Notes: a model not told the origin generated them from the letters alone. Counted from the first letter of the stretch, positions 1 to 8,304 are shown. The stretch: DNA of 64,000 nucleotides from Rubrobacter_D sp963840835 (GCA_963840835.1 CAWJAM010000001.1:62001-126000), one strand, 5' to 3'. A program made the numbers and translations.

Positions 1-209
1 TGAGCTGGTTCGGCGGGGGGGAGGTCTTCAGGAGCGGCCTGTGCTACAGGCGCGGCCGAGGAAGGATCTTCTACTTCCGCCCCGGCCATGAGGAGAATCG
101 CTCGTACCATAACACCGACGTGCAACTCGTCATCAGGAACGCCGTTCGCTGGGCCGCGCCGACGCCGGGGGCGACCCCTGTCTACGGGCACTCGGAACCT
201 ATAGAGTAG
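1..209 (+). CDS. ThuA-like domain protein, C-terminal fragment
   Basis: Only the last 68 codons are in the window; the reading frame is set by base 3 and stops at TAG 207-209. The tail contains FYFRPGHEENRSYHN followed by VIRNAVRWAAP, which matches the end of ThuA-like glutamine-amidotransferase-fold proteins linked to trehalose and other sugar use. It lies 37 bp upstream of a sugar dehydrogenase gene in the same direction, consistent with one catabolic operon. The 5' part, including any catalytic-site residues, is outside the window, so its specificity cannot be judged. Confidence 0.75.
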   Translation, partial: SWFGGGEVFRSGLCYRRGRGRIFYFRPGHEENRSYHNTDVQLVIRNAVRWAAPTPGATPVYGHSEPIE

Positions 210-246
210 GGTAAGGCCGGACCCGAACCCACAAGAGGAGAACCGA

Positions 247-1413
247 TTGCCACCTGAAAGAACCTTTGCAAAAACCTTGCGCGCCGGGGTCGTCGGCCTC
301 GGCTACGCTGGCGAGCAGCACCTGAAGAACTTCGTGAGGGTGCCAGGCGTCGAAGCCGTAGCGCTAGCCGGGCTAGAGAGGGACCGCCTGCGCGAACTCG
401 GCGAGCGCTACGGTGTACAGGACCTGTACACCTCCTGGGAGGATCTCGTCGCCCGCGACGACCTCGACATCGTGAGCATCGGGGCGCCGAACCACCTGCA
501 CGCCCCGATCGCCGTAGCCGCCCTCGAAGGGGGCAGACACGTTCTCTGCGAGAAGCCCCTCGCGCGCAACGGCGAAGAGGCACAGCGGATAGTAGACGCG
601 GCGAGGGGGGCTGATCGGGCGGTACACATCGCTTTTACCCAGCGCGAGCGGGGCGACGTGCAGGCGCTCAAGCGGCACGTCGAGGAGGGGAACCTTGGCA
701 GGATCTACCACGCCAAGGCGACCTGGATGCGCCGCAACGGTATCCCTGGCATGGGAGGCTGGTTCACCAGCAAAGAACTCGCCGGGGGAGGCCCGCTCAT
801 AGACCTCGGCGTGCACATGGTCGACATGGCCCTGTACCTGATGGGTGAACCCGGCGTCGAGACCGTAAGCTGCGCAACCTACGCCGAGCTCGGCCCGCAA
901 GGGCGTGGCGGTTGGGCTGGCGTAGGGCTCATGACAGGCGAGAAACCGTACGAGGTCGAGGATCTTGCAACGGCGTTTATCCGCCTCTCCGGCGGGGCGA
1001 CGCTTAACCTCGAGGCTGGCTGGGCCGTCTACCGCGAATCGAGCGACGACTTCGGCGTAACCCTGTACGGCACCGACGGTGGCGCTGAGATGAAGGTCAG
1101 AAACTACGGCACGAGCGATACCGTCCGCATCTACACCGACGTGGCCGGCGTCCCCGCCGTGGTAACGCCCGAGATAGAACCCCGCGAAGGTCACCTCGCC
1201 GTAGTCCGGCGCTTCGTCGAGACCATAATGGGCGGCGACTCCAAAGGCCAGCGGGGCGGCGACTCCAAAGGCCAGCGGGGCGGCGACTGGGAAGGCCAAC
1301 ACGGCGAGGACGGCCTCGACCGCGCCCGCATCATAGATGCCTGTTACGCCTCGGCCCTGCAGAACCGCGAGGTCTCGATGGAGGAGATCATCAATGAAAG
1401 GCATCAGGCATGA
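247..1413 (+). CDS. Gfo/Idh/MocA family NAD(P)-dependent oxidoreductase
   Basis: Predicted cytosolic sugar or inositol dehydrogenase, 388 aa. The N-terminal Rossmann fold shows GLGYAG at about residues 17-22, the family EKPL motif is at 102-105, and GGGPLIDLGVHMVD near 181-194 supplies the conserved Asp/His substrate residues. TTG start chosen because of the SD AAGAGGAG at 232-239. Odd: near the C-terminus (1231-1302) there are three tandem copies of an 8-residue unit, GGDSKGQR twice then GGDWEGQH, which are not part of the family fold. Located between the ThuA-like tail and a second dehydrogenase. The true substrate cannot be told from sequence. Confidence 0.9.
   Translation: MPPERTFAKTLRAGVVGLGYAGEQHLKNFVRVPGVEAVALAGLERDRLRELGERYGVQDLYTSWEDLVARDDLDIVSIGAPNHLHAPIAVAALEGGRHVLCEKPLARNGEEAQRIVDAARGADRAVHIAFTQRERGDVQALKRHVEEGNLGRIYHAKATWMRRNGIPGMGGWFTSKELAGGGPLIDLGVHMVDMALYLMGEPGVETVSCATYAELGPQGRGGWAGVGLMTGEKPYEVEDLATAFIRLSGGATLNLEAGWAVYRESSDDFGVTLYGTDGGAEMKVRNYGTSDTVRIYTDVAGVPAVVTPEIEPREGHLAVVRRFVETIMGGDSKGQRGGDSKGQRGGDWEGQHGEDGLDRARIIDACYASALQNREVSMEEIINERHQA
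1231..1302 (+). repeat. In-frame 24-bp tandem repeat (3 units) inside a dehydrogenase gene
   Basis: Two identical 24-nt units (1231-1254 and 1255-1278) followed by a diverged third (1279-1302). Each keeps the frame and adds Gly-Gly-Asp-rich, polar residues in a surface region between the C-terminal helix and the last segment. Identity of the first two units at DNA level suggests a recent duplication. Confidence 0.9.
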
Positions 1414-1610
1414 AAGGCTACAGGCAACAGGCATCAGGCAACAGGTATCAGGCTACAGGACTTCTCTGGGTATCCGGACCCTCGCGGTCCGCCACCCCTC
1501 ATTCCCGCAGCCCCTCACTTACGTCATTCCCGCGCAAGCGGGAATCCACGACGCGGCCAACACTCCTGCCTAAAAACCTGAAACCTGAAGCCTGAAACCT
1601 GAAACCTCAA
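1414..1610. repeat. Composite intergenic repeat (CAGGCATCAGG words plus CATTCCCGC palindrome)
   Basis: The gene-free stretch is built from short words: ACAGGCATCAGG-type repeats (1414-1460), a GGACCCTCGCGGTCCGCC segment, two CATTCCCGC copies of which one forms the hairpin TTCCCGC-GCAA-GCGGGAA (1528-1545), then CCTGAAACC repeats (1576-1606). The same modules in the same order recur at 28229-28375. It lies between two co-directional genes of the sugar operon. Confidence 0.85.
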
Positions 1611-1627
1611 TTCAAGGAGGCTCTGTT

Positions 1628-2746
1628 ATCGAAAATGACACGGCGGTCAGGGTCGGCGTCATCGGTTGCGGCAAGATCAGCGGCATCTACCTCGAGAATG
1701 CGGCCGTATTCGACGACGTCGAGGTGGTCGCCTGTTCTGACCTCCTGCTCGAGCGTGCGGAGGCTCAGGCCGAAGCTTACGGTGTCGCGAAGGCATGTTC
1801 CCCGGAAGAGTTGCTCGCTGACGAGGAGGTCGAGATCGTCCTCAACCTCACCGTCCCTGTCGTCCACGCCGAGGTCTCGATGGCGGCGCTCGAAGCTGGC
1901 AAACACGTCTACACCGAGAAGCCGCTCGCCGTGAGCCTGAAGGACGGTCGACGGATGATGGCCTTGGCCGCCGAGAGAGGTCTCAGGATCGGCTGCGCGC
2001 CGGATACCTTCCTCGGTGGGGGGCTCCAGACCTGCCGCAAGGTAATGGACGGGGGGATCATCGGCGAGCCGGTCGCCGTGACGGCGCTCATGATGAACCA
2101 CGGCCCTGAGGACTGGCACCCCAACCCGGACTTCTTCTACCAGCCCGGCGCTGGCCCGATGTTCGACCTGGGACCCTACTACCTCAGCGCGCTCGCGAGC
2201 CTGATGGGGCCCGTGCGGCGGGTCACGGGGTCGGCGCGGGTCACTTTTCTCGAGCGCATGATCTCGAGCCAACCCCACGCCGGGACAAGCATAACCGTGA
2301 ACACCCCGACCCACGTCGCCGGCGTGATGGATTTCGACGGCGGTCCCGTAGGGACGCTCGTGACCTCTTTCGACGTCTACTCCGAGCATCAATCGAGGAT
2401 CGACCTCTACGGCACGGAGGGTACCCTGAGCGTCCCCGACCCGAATACCTTCGGCGGCCCCGTGCGCCTCTGGCGTTCGGACGAGAACTCCTGGACCGAA
2501 CTACCCCTGACCCATCCCTTCACCGGGAATTGCAGGGGTCTCGGACTCGCCGACATGGCCCAGGCCCTGCGCTCGGGGAGGGCACACAGGGCGAGCGGCG
2601 AGCTCGGCATGCACGTACTCGACGTCATCCACGCGTTCCTCGATTCCTCAGAGCGTGGCGAACACGTCGAGGTCGATAGCACCTTCGACCGTCCCGAGGC
2701 GCTTCCGGCCAGGTCTGCACAGGCGATCTTCGGGGGTGGGGCATGA
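1628..2746 (+). CDS. Gfo/Idh/MocA family oxidoreductase, probable ATC start
   Basis: Second predicted NAD(P)-dependent sugar dehydrogenase. The complete Rossmann motif VGVIGCGKISG is encoded only if translation starts upstream of the first usual start codon, GTG 1724, which would remove the dinucleotide-binding site. SD AAGGAGG (1614-1620) sits 7 nt before ATC 1628, with no ATG, GTG or TTG in frame between the upstream stop and 1724, so I place the start at ATC (372 aa). The EKPL motif is near residue 97 and FDLGPYYL supplies the substrate-site segment. The stop overlaps the next gene by 4 bp (ATGA), implying coupled translation. Confidence 0.85.
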   Translation: MENDTAVRVGVIGCGKISGIYLENAAVFDDVEVVACSDLLLERAEAQAEAYGVAKACSPEELLADEEVEIVLNLTVPVVHAEVSMAALEAGKHVYTEKPLAVSLKDGRRMMALAAERGLRIGCAPDTFLGGGLQTCRKVMDGGIIGEPVAVTALMMNHGPEDWHPNPDFFYQPGAGPMFDLGPYYLSALASLMGPVRRVTGSARVTFLERMISSQPHAGTSITVNTPTHVAGVMDFDGGPVGTLVTSFDVYSEHQSRIDLYGTEGTLSVPDPNTFGGPVRLWRSDENSWTELPLTHPFTGNCRGLGLADMAQALRSGRAHRASGELGMHVLDVIHAFLDSSERGEHVEVDSTFDRPEALPARSAQAIFGGGA

Positions 2747-3507
2747 GGCAAGGTCAGATCTCACTCCAGCTCTACACTCTCCGCGAGGAGACCGCGCGAG
2801 ACATGCCTGGCACTTTGCGTAAGGTCTCCGAGATCGGCTACCCCGCCGTCGAGTTCGCGGGCTACGGCGACCTGGCTCCGCAAGACCTGAAGACCATCCT
2901 CGACGACCTCGGCCTCCGCGCATCCGGCGTTCACGTCCCACATGGCTCCTTCGAAACAAACCTCGAAACAGTCCTGGCCGACATGCACACCCTGGACTGT
3001 GTCCACGCCGTAGTCCCGTCTGCTCCACCCGGGCTCCGCAAGGACGAGGCGTCCGTGGCGAGGCTTGCCGAGGACCTCAACCGCTGGGGGGAGCTGTGCC
3101 GGTCTGAGGGCGTCACCCTCTCGTACCACAACCACGACTTCGAGTTCGCGCCGATGGGCGGGAGCACGATGTGGGACGTGCTGGTCCGGGAGACGGACCC
3201 CAGGTTGGTCCATCTGGAGCTCGACCTCTACTGGATCAAGTACGGCGGCGCCGACCCTGAGACCGTCTTGCGGGACGTCGCCGACCGCGTCTCCCTGGTC
3301 CACCTCAAGGACATGGCCCCCGACGATACTCTCTCAGATCTGCCGGTAGGACAAGGAACACTACCCTGGAGCAGTCTACTCGAAGCCGCCGACGCGGCCG
3401 GTGCGCAATGGTACATAGCCGAGCAAGACAACCCGAGAGACCCACTCGAAGACGTGAAAACAAGCCTGCAACACCTGCACCAGCTGGCAGAACAACAAAA
3501 GAACTGA
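2743..3507 (+). CDS. Sugar phosphate isomerase/epimerase (AP-endonuclease-2-like TIM barrel)
   Basis: 254 aa, xylose-isomerase-like TIM barrel. Visible landmarks are ISLQLYTLRE at the N-terminus, LSYHNHDFEF near the middle, LELDLYWIKYGG and VHLKDM toward the C-terminus, which carry the His/Glu/Asp metal ligands typical of the family. ATG overlaps the upstream dehydrogenase stop by 4 bp. In such operons this family often isomerises the keto-sugar made by the dehydrogenases. The TGA stop (3505-3507) lies inside a CTGACAAGCG repeat word that begins the following hairpin array. Confidence 0.88.
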   Translation: MRQGQISLQLYTLREETARDMPGTLRKVSEIGYPAVEFAGYGDLAPQDLKTILDDLGLRASGVHVPHGSFETNLETVLADMHTLDCVHAVVPSAPPGLRKDEASVARLAEDLNRWGELCRSEGVTLSYHNHDFEFAPMGGSTMWDVLVRETDPRLVHLELDLYWIKYGGADPETVLRDVADRVSLVHLKDMAPDDTLSDLPVGQGTLPWSSLLEAADAAGAQWYIAEQDNPRDPLEDVKTSLQHLHQLAEQQKN

Positions 3508-3660
3508 CAAGCGAAGCCCGCAAGGGCCAAGCGTTGCTGAAAGCGAGGGCCGAAGGCCCGAAGCGTGCCGACAAGCGAAGGCTGAAAGCCTGAGCGTGCT
3601 GACAAGGCGCCGCAGGCGCCGTGCTGACAAGCGTAGGCCGCAGGCCGGAGCGTGCTAACA
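3506..3660 (+). repeat. Variable-arm hairpin array (5 units)
   Basis: Five head-to-tail units: 3506-3538, 3539-3569, 3570-3600, 3601-3625 and 3626-3656. Edges are near constant (GACAAGCG or GAAAGCG at the left, GCGTGCT or GCGTGCC at the right). The centres are different short palindromes: GGGCCGAAGGCCC, AGGCTGAAAGCCT, GGCGCCGCAGGCGCC and GGCCGCAGGCC. The last unit runs into the SD of the next gene (AAGGAGG 3659-3665). Confidence 0.9.
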
Positions 3661-3674
3661 AGGAGGCTGGCAGG

Positions 3675-5210
3675 TTGCGAACGAACGACGGCTATATCGA
3701 CACGCACTTCAGGGAACCGCTTGTCGAGGAGAACACTTTTCTGGAGATGACGCCGGAAGACGTCCCGCCACCCTCCTTCGAGGATGCGTGGGAACTGCTG
3801 CCCCAACCCTTCTGGGAGGGCCACGAGGACGCGATAGGCTGTTACCGCGGGGTGTGGGAGCTGGCGTTCTCCAACCTGCGACGTCCCGAGCCGGGGAGCG
3901 GCTTCGTCGCCAGCTTTATCGACACGGCCTTCAACGACTGCCTGTTCATGTGGGATTCGGCGTTCATCCTGCTGTTCGCCCGCTACGGCAGGCGTGCCTT
4001 CGACTTCCAACGTACCCTGGACAACCTCTACGCCAGCCAGCACCCCGACGGGTTCATCTGCCGCGAGATCTCCACCCTCGACGGCAGGGACCGCTTCGAG
4101 CGCTTCGACGCGACGAGCACGGGGCCGAACGTCATGCCGTGGACCGAGTGGGAACATTATCTCGACTCGGCGGACTACGACAGGCTCTCCAGGGTCTTCC
4201 CCGTCCTCGTCTCCTACCACAGGTGGCTGAGGCGCCATCGCACCTGGCGCGACGGTACCTACTGGACGTCCGGCCTCGGCTCGGGGATGGACAACCAGCC
4301 CCGGTTTCCGCAGAGGGCTTCAACCGAGAATGGATGGCCCGAACGCCTCACCTACCACGGGCACGCCGTATGGATCGATGCGTGCCTCCAACAAATCCTC
4401 TCGGCCGACCTGTTGTTGCGGATGGCCGAAGCCCTTGGCCGTTTGAAACTAGTATCGGACCTGCGCGAAGAGATCGACAATCTCTCCCTGACGGTCAACG
4501 AGCGCCTGTGGAGCGAGGAGACGGCCTTCTACCATGACGAGCTCGAGGACGGAACGCTCTCCGGCGTAAGGACCATAGGGGCCTACTGGGCGCTGCTGTC
4601 GGGCGTGGTGCCGCGGGAGAGGGTCGCGCCGTTCGTCGGACACCTCGAGGACCCGGCGCGGTTCGGGCGTCCTCATCGGGTGCCTTCGCTCTCGGCCGAC
4701 CACCCGGAGTACGACGGGGAAGGCGGCTACTGGCTCGGCGGGGTGTGGCCGCCGACAAACTATATGGTCCTGCGGGGGCTCGATCGGGCCGGCTACCACG
4801 AGCTGGCGCACGAGATCTCGCGCGAGGACCTCGACAACGTGGTGCGTGTCTTCGAAGAGACGGGGACACTCTGGGAGAACTACGCCCCCGAGCTGGCGGC
4901 CCCCGGCAACCGCGCCAAGGGCGACTTCGTGGGCTGGAGCGGACTGGCACCCATCGCAGGCCTCTTCGAGTACGTGTTCGGACTGCGCGCCGACGCTCCG
5001 TCTGGACGGCTCCTCTGGGATGTAAGGCTCCTGGAGAACCACGGAGTTCGCGACTACCCTTTCGGCAAAGACGGCGTCCTGGATCTGTCATGCGCCGCGC
5101 GAAACTCCTCCGCGGAAGAGCCAGAGATACAGGTACGCTCTACCGTCCCTCTGCAACTGGTCGTCAGGTGGGAAGGGAGAGAAAAGACAGTCGCAGTAAC
5201 GGTCGGCTGA
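3675..5210 (+). CDS. Trehalase/MGH1-like (alpha/alpha)6-barrel glycoside hydrolase
   Basis: 511 aa cytosolic protein without a signal peptide. TTG 3675 is chosen because it follows SD AAGGAGG by 9 nt; upstream in-frame sequence is translated repeat. Landmarks: LFMWDSAFILLFARYG, ASQHPDGFICREI, NVMPWTEWEHYL, YWLGGVWPPTNYMVL and LWENYAPE, which resemble GH63/GH37 and mannosylglycerate-hydrolase-type enzymes; the MWD aspartate and the late ENYAPE glutamate are the likely catalytic acids. With a ThuA-like protein nearby, an alpha-glucoside such as trehalose or a related solute is a reasonable guess, but substrate specificity is not determined by what I can see. Confidence 0.8.
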   Translation: MRTNDGYIDTHFREPLVEENTFLEMTPEDVPPPSFEDAWELLPQPFWEGHEDAIGCYRGVWELAFSNLRRPEPGSGFVASFIDTAFNDCLFMWDSAFILLFARYGRRAFDFQRTLDNLYASQHPDGFICREISTLDGRDRFERFDATSTGPNVMPWTEWEHYLDSADYDRLSRVFPVLVSYHRWLRRHRTWRDGTYWTSGLGSGMDNQPRFPQRASTENGWPERLTYHGHAVWIDACLQQILSADLLLRMAEALGRLKLVSDLREEIDNLSLTVNERLWSEETAFYHDELEDGTLSGVRTIGAYWALLSGVVPRERVAPFVGHLEDPARFGRPHRVPSLSADHPEYDGEGGYWLGGVWPPTNYMVLRGLDRAGYHELAHEISREDLDNVVRVFEETGTLWENYAPELAAPGNRAKGDFVGWSGLAPIAGLFEYVFGLRADAPSGRLLWDVRLLENHGVRDYPFGKDGVLDLSCAARNSSAEEPEIQVRSTVPLQLVVRWEGREKTVAVTVG

Positions 5211-5260
5211 GACCCGACCGCGACCGCTGTCATCAGGTCATGCCTCTTCCCAGCGATGGT

Positions 5261-5289
5261 TTGAACGCGCTTCTCTGAGAGAACATAAT
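5261..5289 (+). promoter_or_regulatory. Candidate sigma-70-type promoter for the phospholipase-like gene
   Basis: TTGAAC (5261-5266), 17-nt spacer, CATAAT (5284-5289), ending 39 bp before the ATG of the next gene. This suggests that the small gene has its own promoter rather than depending on the sugar operon. Confidence 0.6.
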
Positions 5290-5328
5290 CGTTACAATAA
5301 GACCTTCCCGGGAAGGAGTGAAGTACAC

Positions 5329-5844
5329 ATGGCCAGGCCGAAGAAAGAATCCAAACGGAACACGAGGAAGGGTTCGAGTACGGAGGGGCCAGGCGGCGAG
5401 AGTGCCACCAGGGGTGTGAAGCTGGGCAGTGAACCCAAGCGCGACGACGGGGTCCCCACGATAGACATCCTGCGCGACGTGGGAGGCATCCCCGCCCCCG
5501 TAGCCTCCGAGCTGGCCGGAATCTTGTCGTCCGACCAGATCTCACCTGACGAACTGAGCATGCCGGTGTACGGAAACTACTGTGGCATGGGACATGGCGA
5601 TCCCACAGGAAAGACGCCGCCGATAGACGCGGTCGATGCGGTTTGCCGGGAGCATGATATGTGCTACGAGAGCCTTGGCGACTTCGAGCCATGGTGTGAT
5701 CTCGAACTGATCGGAAGCATGCCTGACGCTATAGCCAACACTCCGTCTCCGCTTGGGAAACAGGCGGGGGTCCTGGCGCTACTCTACTTCTCGTTGGCCG
5801 AACGGAACCTTGCGCTCGGCGAAACCCTGTTCAAGAGAACCTGA
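5329..5844 (+). CDS. Phospholipase A2-like domain protein
   Basis: 171 aa, ATG preceded by SD AAGGAG. Residues 81-90 read YGNYCGMGHG, matching the Ca2+-binding loop of secreted PLA2 enzymes, and 100-113 read DAVDAVCREHDMCY, with His109-Asp110 as the catalytic pair and Cys85/Cys106/Cys112 as probable disulfide partners. Asp124 in WCDLELIG could be the second catalytic Asp. A basic, disordered N-terminus (1-40) precedes it and I see no clear signal peptide. PLA2 folds hydrolyse the sn-2 ester of phospholipids; activity here is inference. It lies alone between two glycosidase genes with its own promoter, so its context gives no functional clue. Confidence 0.75.
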   Translation: MARPKKESKRNTRKGSSTEGPGGESATRGVKLGSEPKRDDGVPTIDILRDVGGIPAPVASELAGILSSDQISPDELSMPVYGNYCGMGHGDPTGKTPPIDAVDAVCREHDMCYESLGDFEPWCDLELIGSMPDAIANTPSPLGKQAGVLALLYFSLAERNLALGETLFKRT

Positions 5845-5881
5845 CGTGGACCGCCGCGACATCTAAAGGGGAGGAGAAGGT

Positions 5882-7270
5882 ATGGCCGAGGGCACAGAGA
5901 ACGTCGCCGCTGAGCTGATCGGTCGTCACTCGATGATCAGGATAGCCTTTATCGGAGCGGGTAGCGTCGTGTTTACCAGGAACCTCATGACGGACATTCT
6001 GGGCTTTCCCGAGCTGCGCGGGGCTACCATCGCCCTGCACGACATCGACCCCGAACGCCTGGAGACCGCACGCATGATGGCCTGCTGGACCTCGGATCAA
6101 CTCGGCGCCGGCGCGCGGGTGGAGGAGCATCTCGACCGGCGGGCTGCGCTCGACGGGGCAGACTTCGTCATAAACATGGTCCAGATCGGTATGCACGAGG
6201 CGACGCTTACCGACTTCGAGATCCCACGCAAATTTGGCCTCAAGCAGACGATAGGCGACTCGATGGGCGTGGGCGGCATCTTCCGGGGCCTGCGCTCCAT
6301 CCCGTTCATGTTGGAACTGGCCCGCGACATGGAGGAACTCTGCCCCGACGCGCTCCTACTCAACTACACCAACCCCATGAGCATCCTGACGTGGGCGGTG
6401 TACAAAGCCTTCCCGAAAATTCGGGCCGTTGGCCTCTGCCACAACGTGCCGTACACGGTGCGGGAGATAGCCTCGTACATGGGCGTGCCGCACGAGGAAC
6501 TGGTGTACGAGGGGGCCGGCATCAACCATATAGTCTGGCTGACCCGGCTGGAGCACGACGGCGAGGACGCCTACCCGCGCCTGTTCGCCGCCATGGAGGC
6601 CCCGGAGGTCTACGACAGGGACCGGGTGCGCTTTGAGCTGATGCGCCGGTTCGGCTTCTTCGTGACCGAGTCCAGCGAGCACAACGCGGAGTACACGCCG
6701 TACTTCCTACGGGACGACGGCCTGATCGAAGAGTTCGACGTGCCCGTGGATGAGTACATCAGGCGCAGCGAGGAAAATCTCATCGAGTACGCCGAGACCC
6801 GGCGCAAGCTCCTGGCTGGCGGGTCCTTCCCGCTGGAGCGCAGCGTGGAGTACGGTTCGCTCATCATCCACTCGGTAGTCACCGACGAGCCGCGCGTGGT
6901 CTACGCCAACGTACGCAATACCGGGCTCGTTACCAACCTCCCTGATGGGTGCTGCGTGGAGGTGCCGGCCGCCGTGGACGGGGCCGGCCTGAAGCCGTGC
7001 TTCTACGGCAAACTCCCGCCGCAGCTCGTGGCGCACTGCGCGCCGCACGTGGCTGTGCAGGACCTCACGGTGCGGGCGGCGCTCGAAGGGCGTCGGGACC
7101 ACGTCTACCACGCCGCCATGCTCGACAGGCACGCCCCAAGCGTCCTCTCCCTCGATGAGTTGGCCGCCATGGTAGACGAGCTCATAGAAGCCCACGGCGA
7201 CGCCCTGCCCGAAGGCGTCCGTGCCTCAAAAGCGGGAACCAAACGCAGCCACTATACTCCCCAGTCGTAA
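5882..7270 (+). CDS. GH4 family glycosidase (alpha-galactosidase/alpha-glucosidase type)
   Basis: 462 aa NAD+/Mn2+-dependent glycosidase. The Rossmann motif IGAGSVVFT starts at residue 24; QTIGDSMGVGGIFRGLR is the family substrate loop; Cys186-His187 (GLCHN) and His216 (GINHIVWL) are the expected metal ligands. ATG 5882 follows SD GGAGGAGAAGG; a second ATG at 5933 directly before the Rossmann strand is an alternative. GLCHN and the galKTE genes downstream favour an alpha-galactosidase (MelA-like), but GH4 specificity is hard to read from sequence. Confidence 0.88.
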   Translation: MAEGTENVAAELIGRHSMIRIAFIGAGSVVFTRNLMTDILGFPELRGATIALHDIDPERLETARMMACWTSDQLGAGARVEEHLDRRAALDGADFVINMVQIGMHEATLTDFEIPRKFGLKQTIGDSMGVGGIFRGLRSIPFMLELARDMEELCPDALLLNYTNPMSILTWAVYKAFPKIRAVGLCHNVPYTVREIASYMGVPHEELVYEGAGINHIVWLTRLEHDGEDAYPRLFAAMEAPEVYDRDRVRFELMRRFGFFVTESSEHNAEYTPYFLRDDGLIEEFDVPVDEYIRRSEENLIEYAETRRKLLAGGSFPLERSVEYGSLIIHSVVTDEPRVVYANVRNTGLVTNLPDGCCVEVPAAVDGAGLKPCFYGKLPPQLVAHCAPHVAVQDLTVRAALEGRRDHVYHAAMLDRHAPSVLSLDELAAMVDELIEAHGDALPEGVRASKAGTKRSHYTPQS

Positions 7271-7349
7271 CCCGTCCATGGCGATTCGCAGGGATAACAA
7301 AATCAACCGTGAATCGCGCACTAGGCCCGCAGACGATCGGCCTCATCAA

Positions 7350-7447
7350 ACACAAAAAGCCGAAAGCGAGGCCGTAGGCCGAAGCCTGAGCGTGCTGACA
7401 AGCCGCGAAGCGGCGTGCTGACAAGGCGCCAAAGGCGCCGTGCCGAC
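7350..7447 (+). repeat. Variable-arm hairpin array (3-4 units)
   Basis: Begins with the AAAAAGCCGAAAGCGAGG lead-in also found at other arrays. Units carry GGCCGTAGGCC, CCGCGAAGCGG and GGCGCCAAAGGCGCC hairpins joined by GTGCTGACAAG. The array ends with GTGCCGACC and then the SD GGAGGGAGG of the GH42 remnant at 7448-7456. Confidence 0.88.
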
Positions 7448-7460
7448 CGGAGGGAGGGCT

Positions 7461-8304
7461 ATGATCACAAGCAAGGTGCCGGGCATGATCTACGGTGGCG
7501 ACTACAACCCCGAGCAGTGGCCCGAGGAGGTCTGGAACGAGGACGTTCGCCTGATGCGCGAGGCCGGCGTGAACCTCGTCTCGCTCGGTATCTTCTCCTG
7601 GGCGAAGCTGGAGCCCCAACCTGGCGCAGCAGCTCGACTACCACCGCTTCTCCTCGGACGCCTTGCTCGAGTGCTTCACGATGGAGCGGGACGTGCTGCG
7701 GGAAATAACGCCGGACGTGCCCGTCACGTCGAACTTCCTCGGCTTCCCGAAGGCGCTGGACCTGTGGAAGTGGGCGGCGGTGATGGACGTGGTCTCCGTG
7801 GATCTCTACCCGGACCCCGCCGACCCCGAGTCTTACGCCAAAGCGGCCATGAGCCACGACCTGATGCGCTCCCTGGGAGCGGGGAAGCCCTTCGTCCTTA
7901 TGGAGCAGACCACTGTCAGGGTAAACTGGCGCGAGCGCAACGTGCCCAAGCGGCCGGGCGAGATGCGACTCTGGAGCCTTGGGACCGTCGCCCGCGGCGC
8001 CGATGGGATCATGTTCTTCCAGTGGAGGCAATCCAGAGCAGGGGCCGAGAAGTTCCACAGCGCGATGGTTCCGCATGTTGATCCCGCAGACTCCCGCAGT
8101 TGGCAAGAGGTGAAAGGACTGGGCAACGATCTGGCACGCCTGGACGATCTCCCCGGGGCGCTGGGGGAGGCCGTAGAGGTCCGGCTACCCGAGCCTGGCC
8201 GCGACCTCCTCACCGGCAAGGACCACGACTCGAACCTGATGTTGGATCACCTCGGAGTCGCGGTGCTGCGAGAAGCATCTGGACAAACGGCCAGGGCGCG
8301 GTGA
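7461..8304 (+). pseudogene. GH42 beta-galactosidase remnant with two internal deletions
   Basis: The N-terminus (7461-7616) reads as an intact GH42 start: IYGGDYNPEQWPEEVW and GIFSWAKLEP. Near 7617, at a run of C, the frame jumps directly to NLAQQLDYHRFSSDALL, roughly 180 residues further on in the family. The acid/base Glu segment is therefore lost, while the nucleophile segment FVLMEQTT remains. A second join after NDLARLDDLPG goes straight to the extreme C-terminus (PEPGRDLLTG, LGVAVLRE), skipping the trimerisation and C-terminal domains. About 280 of some 670 residues remain, in two frames. The gene is non-functional as read; strong SD GGAGGGAGG shows that it was expressed. Confidence 0.85.

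Noticed and set aside
373..1434. Long antisense open frame opposite the first dehydrogenase gene (and similar frames elsewhere)
   Set aside because: High GC creates long antisense frames. The plus frame has clear Rossmann and EKPL motifs; the antisense product has none.
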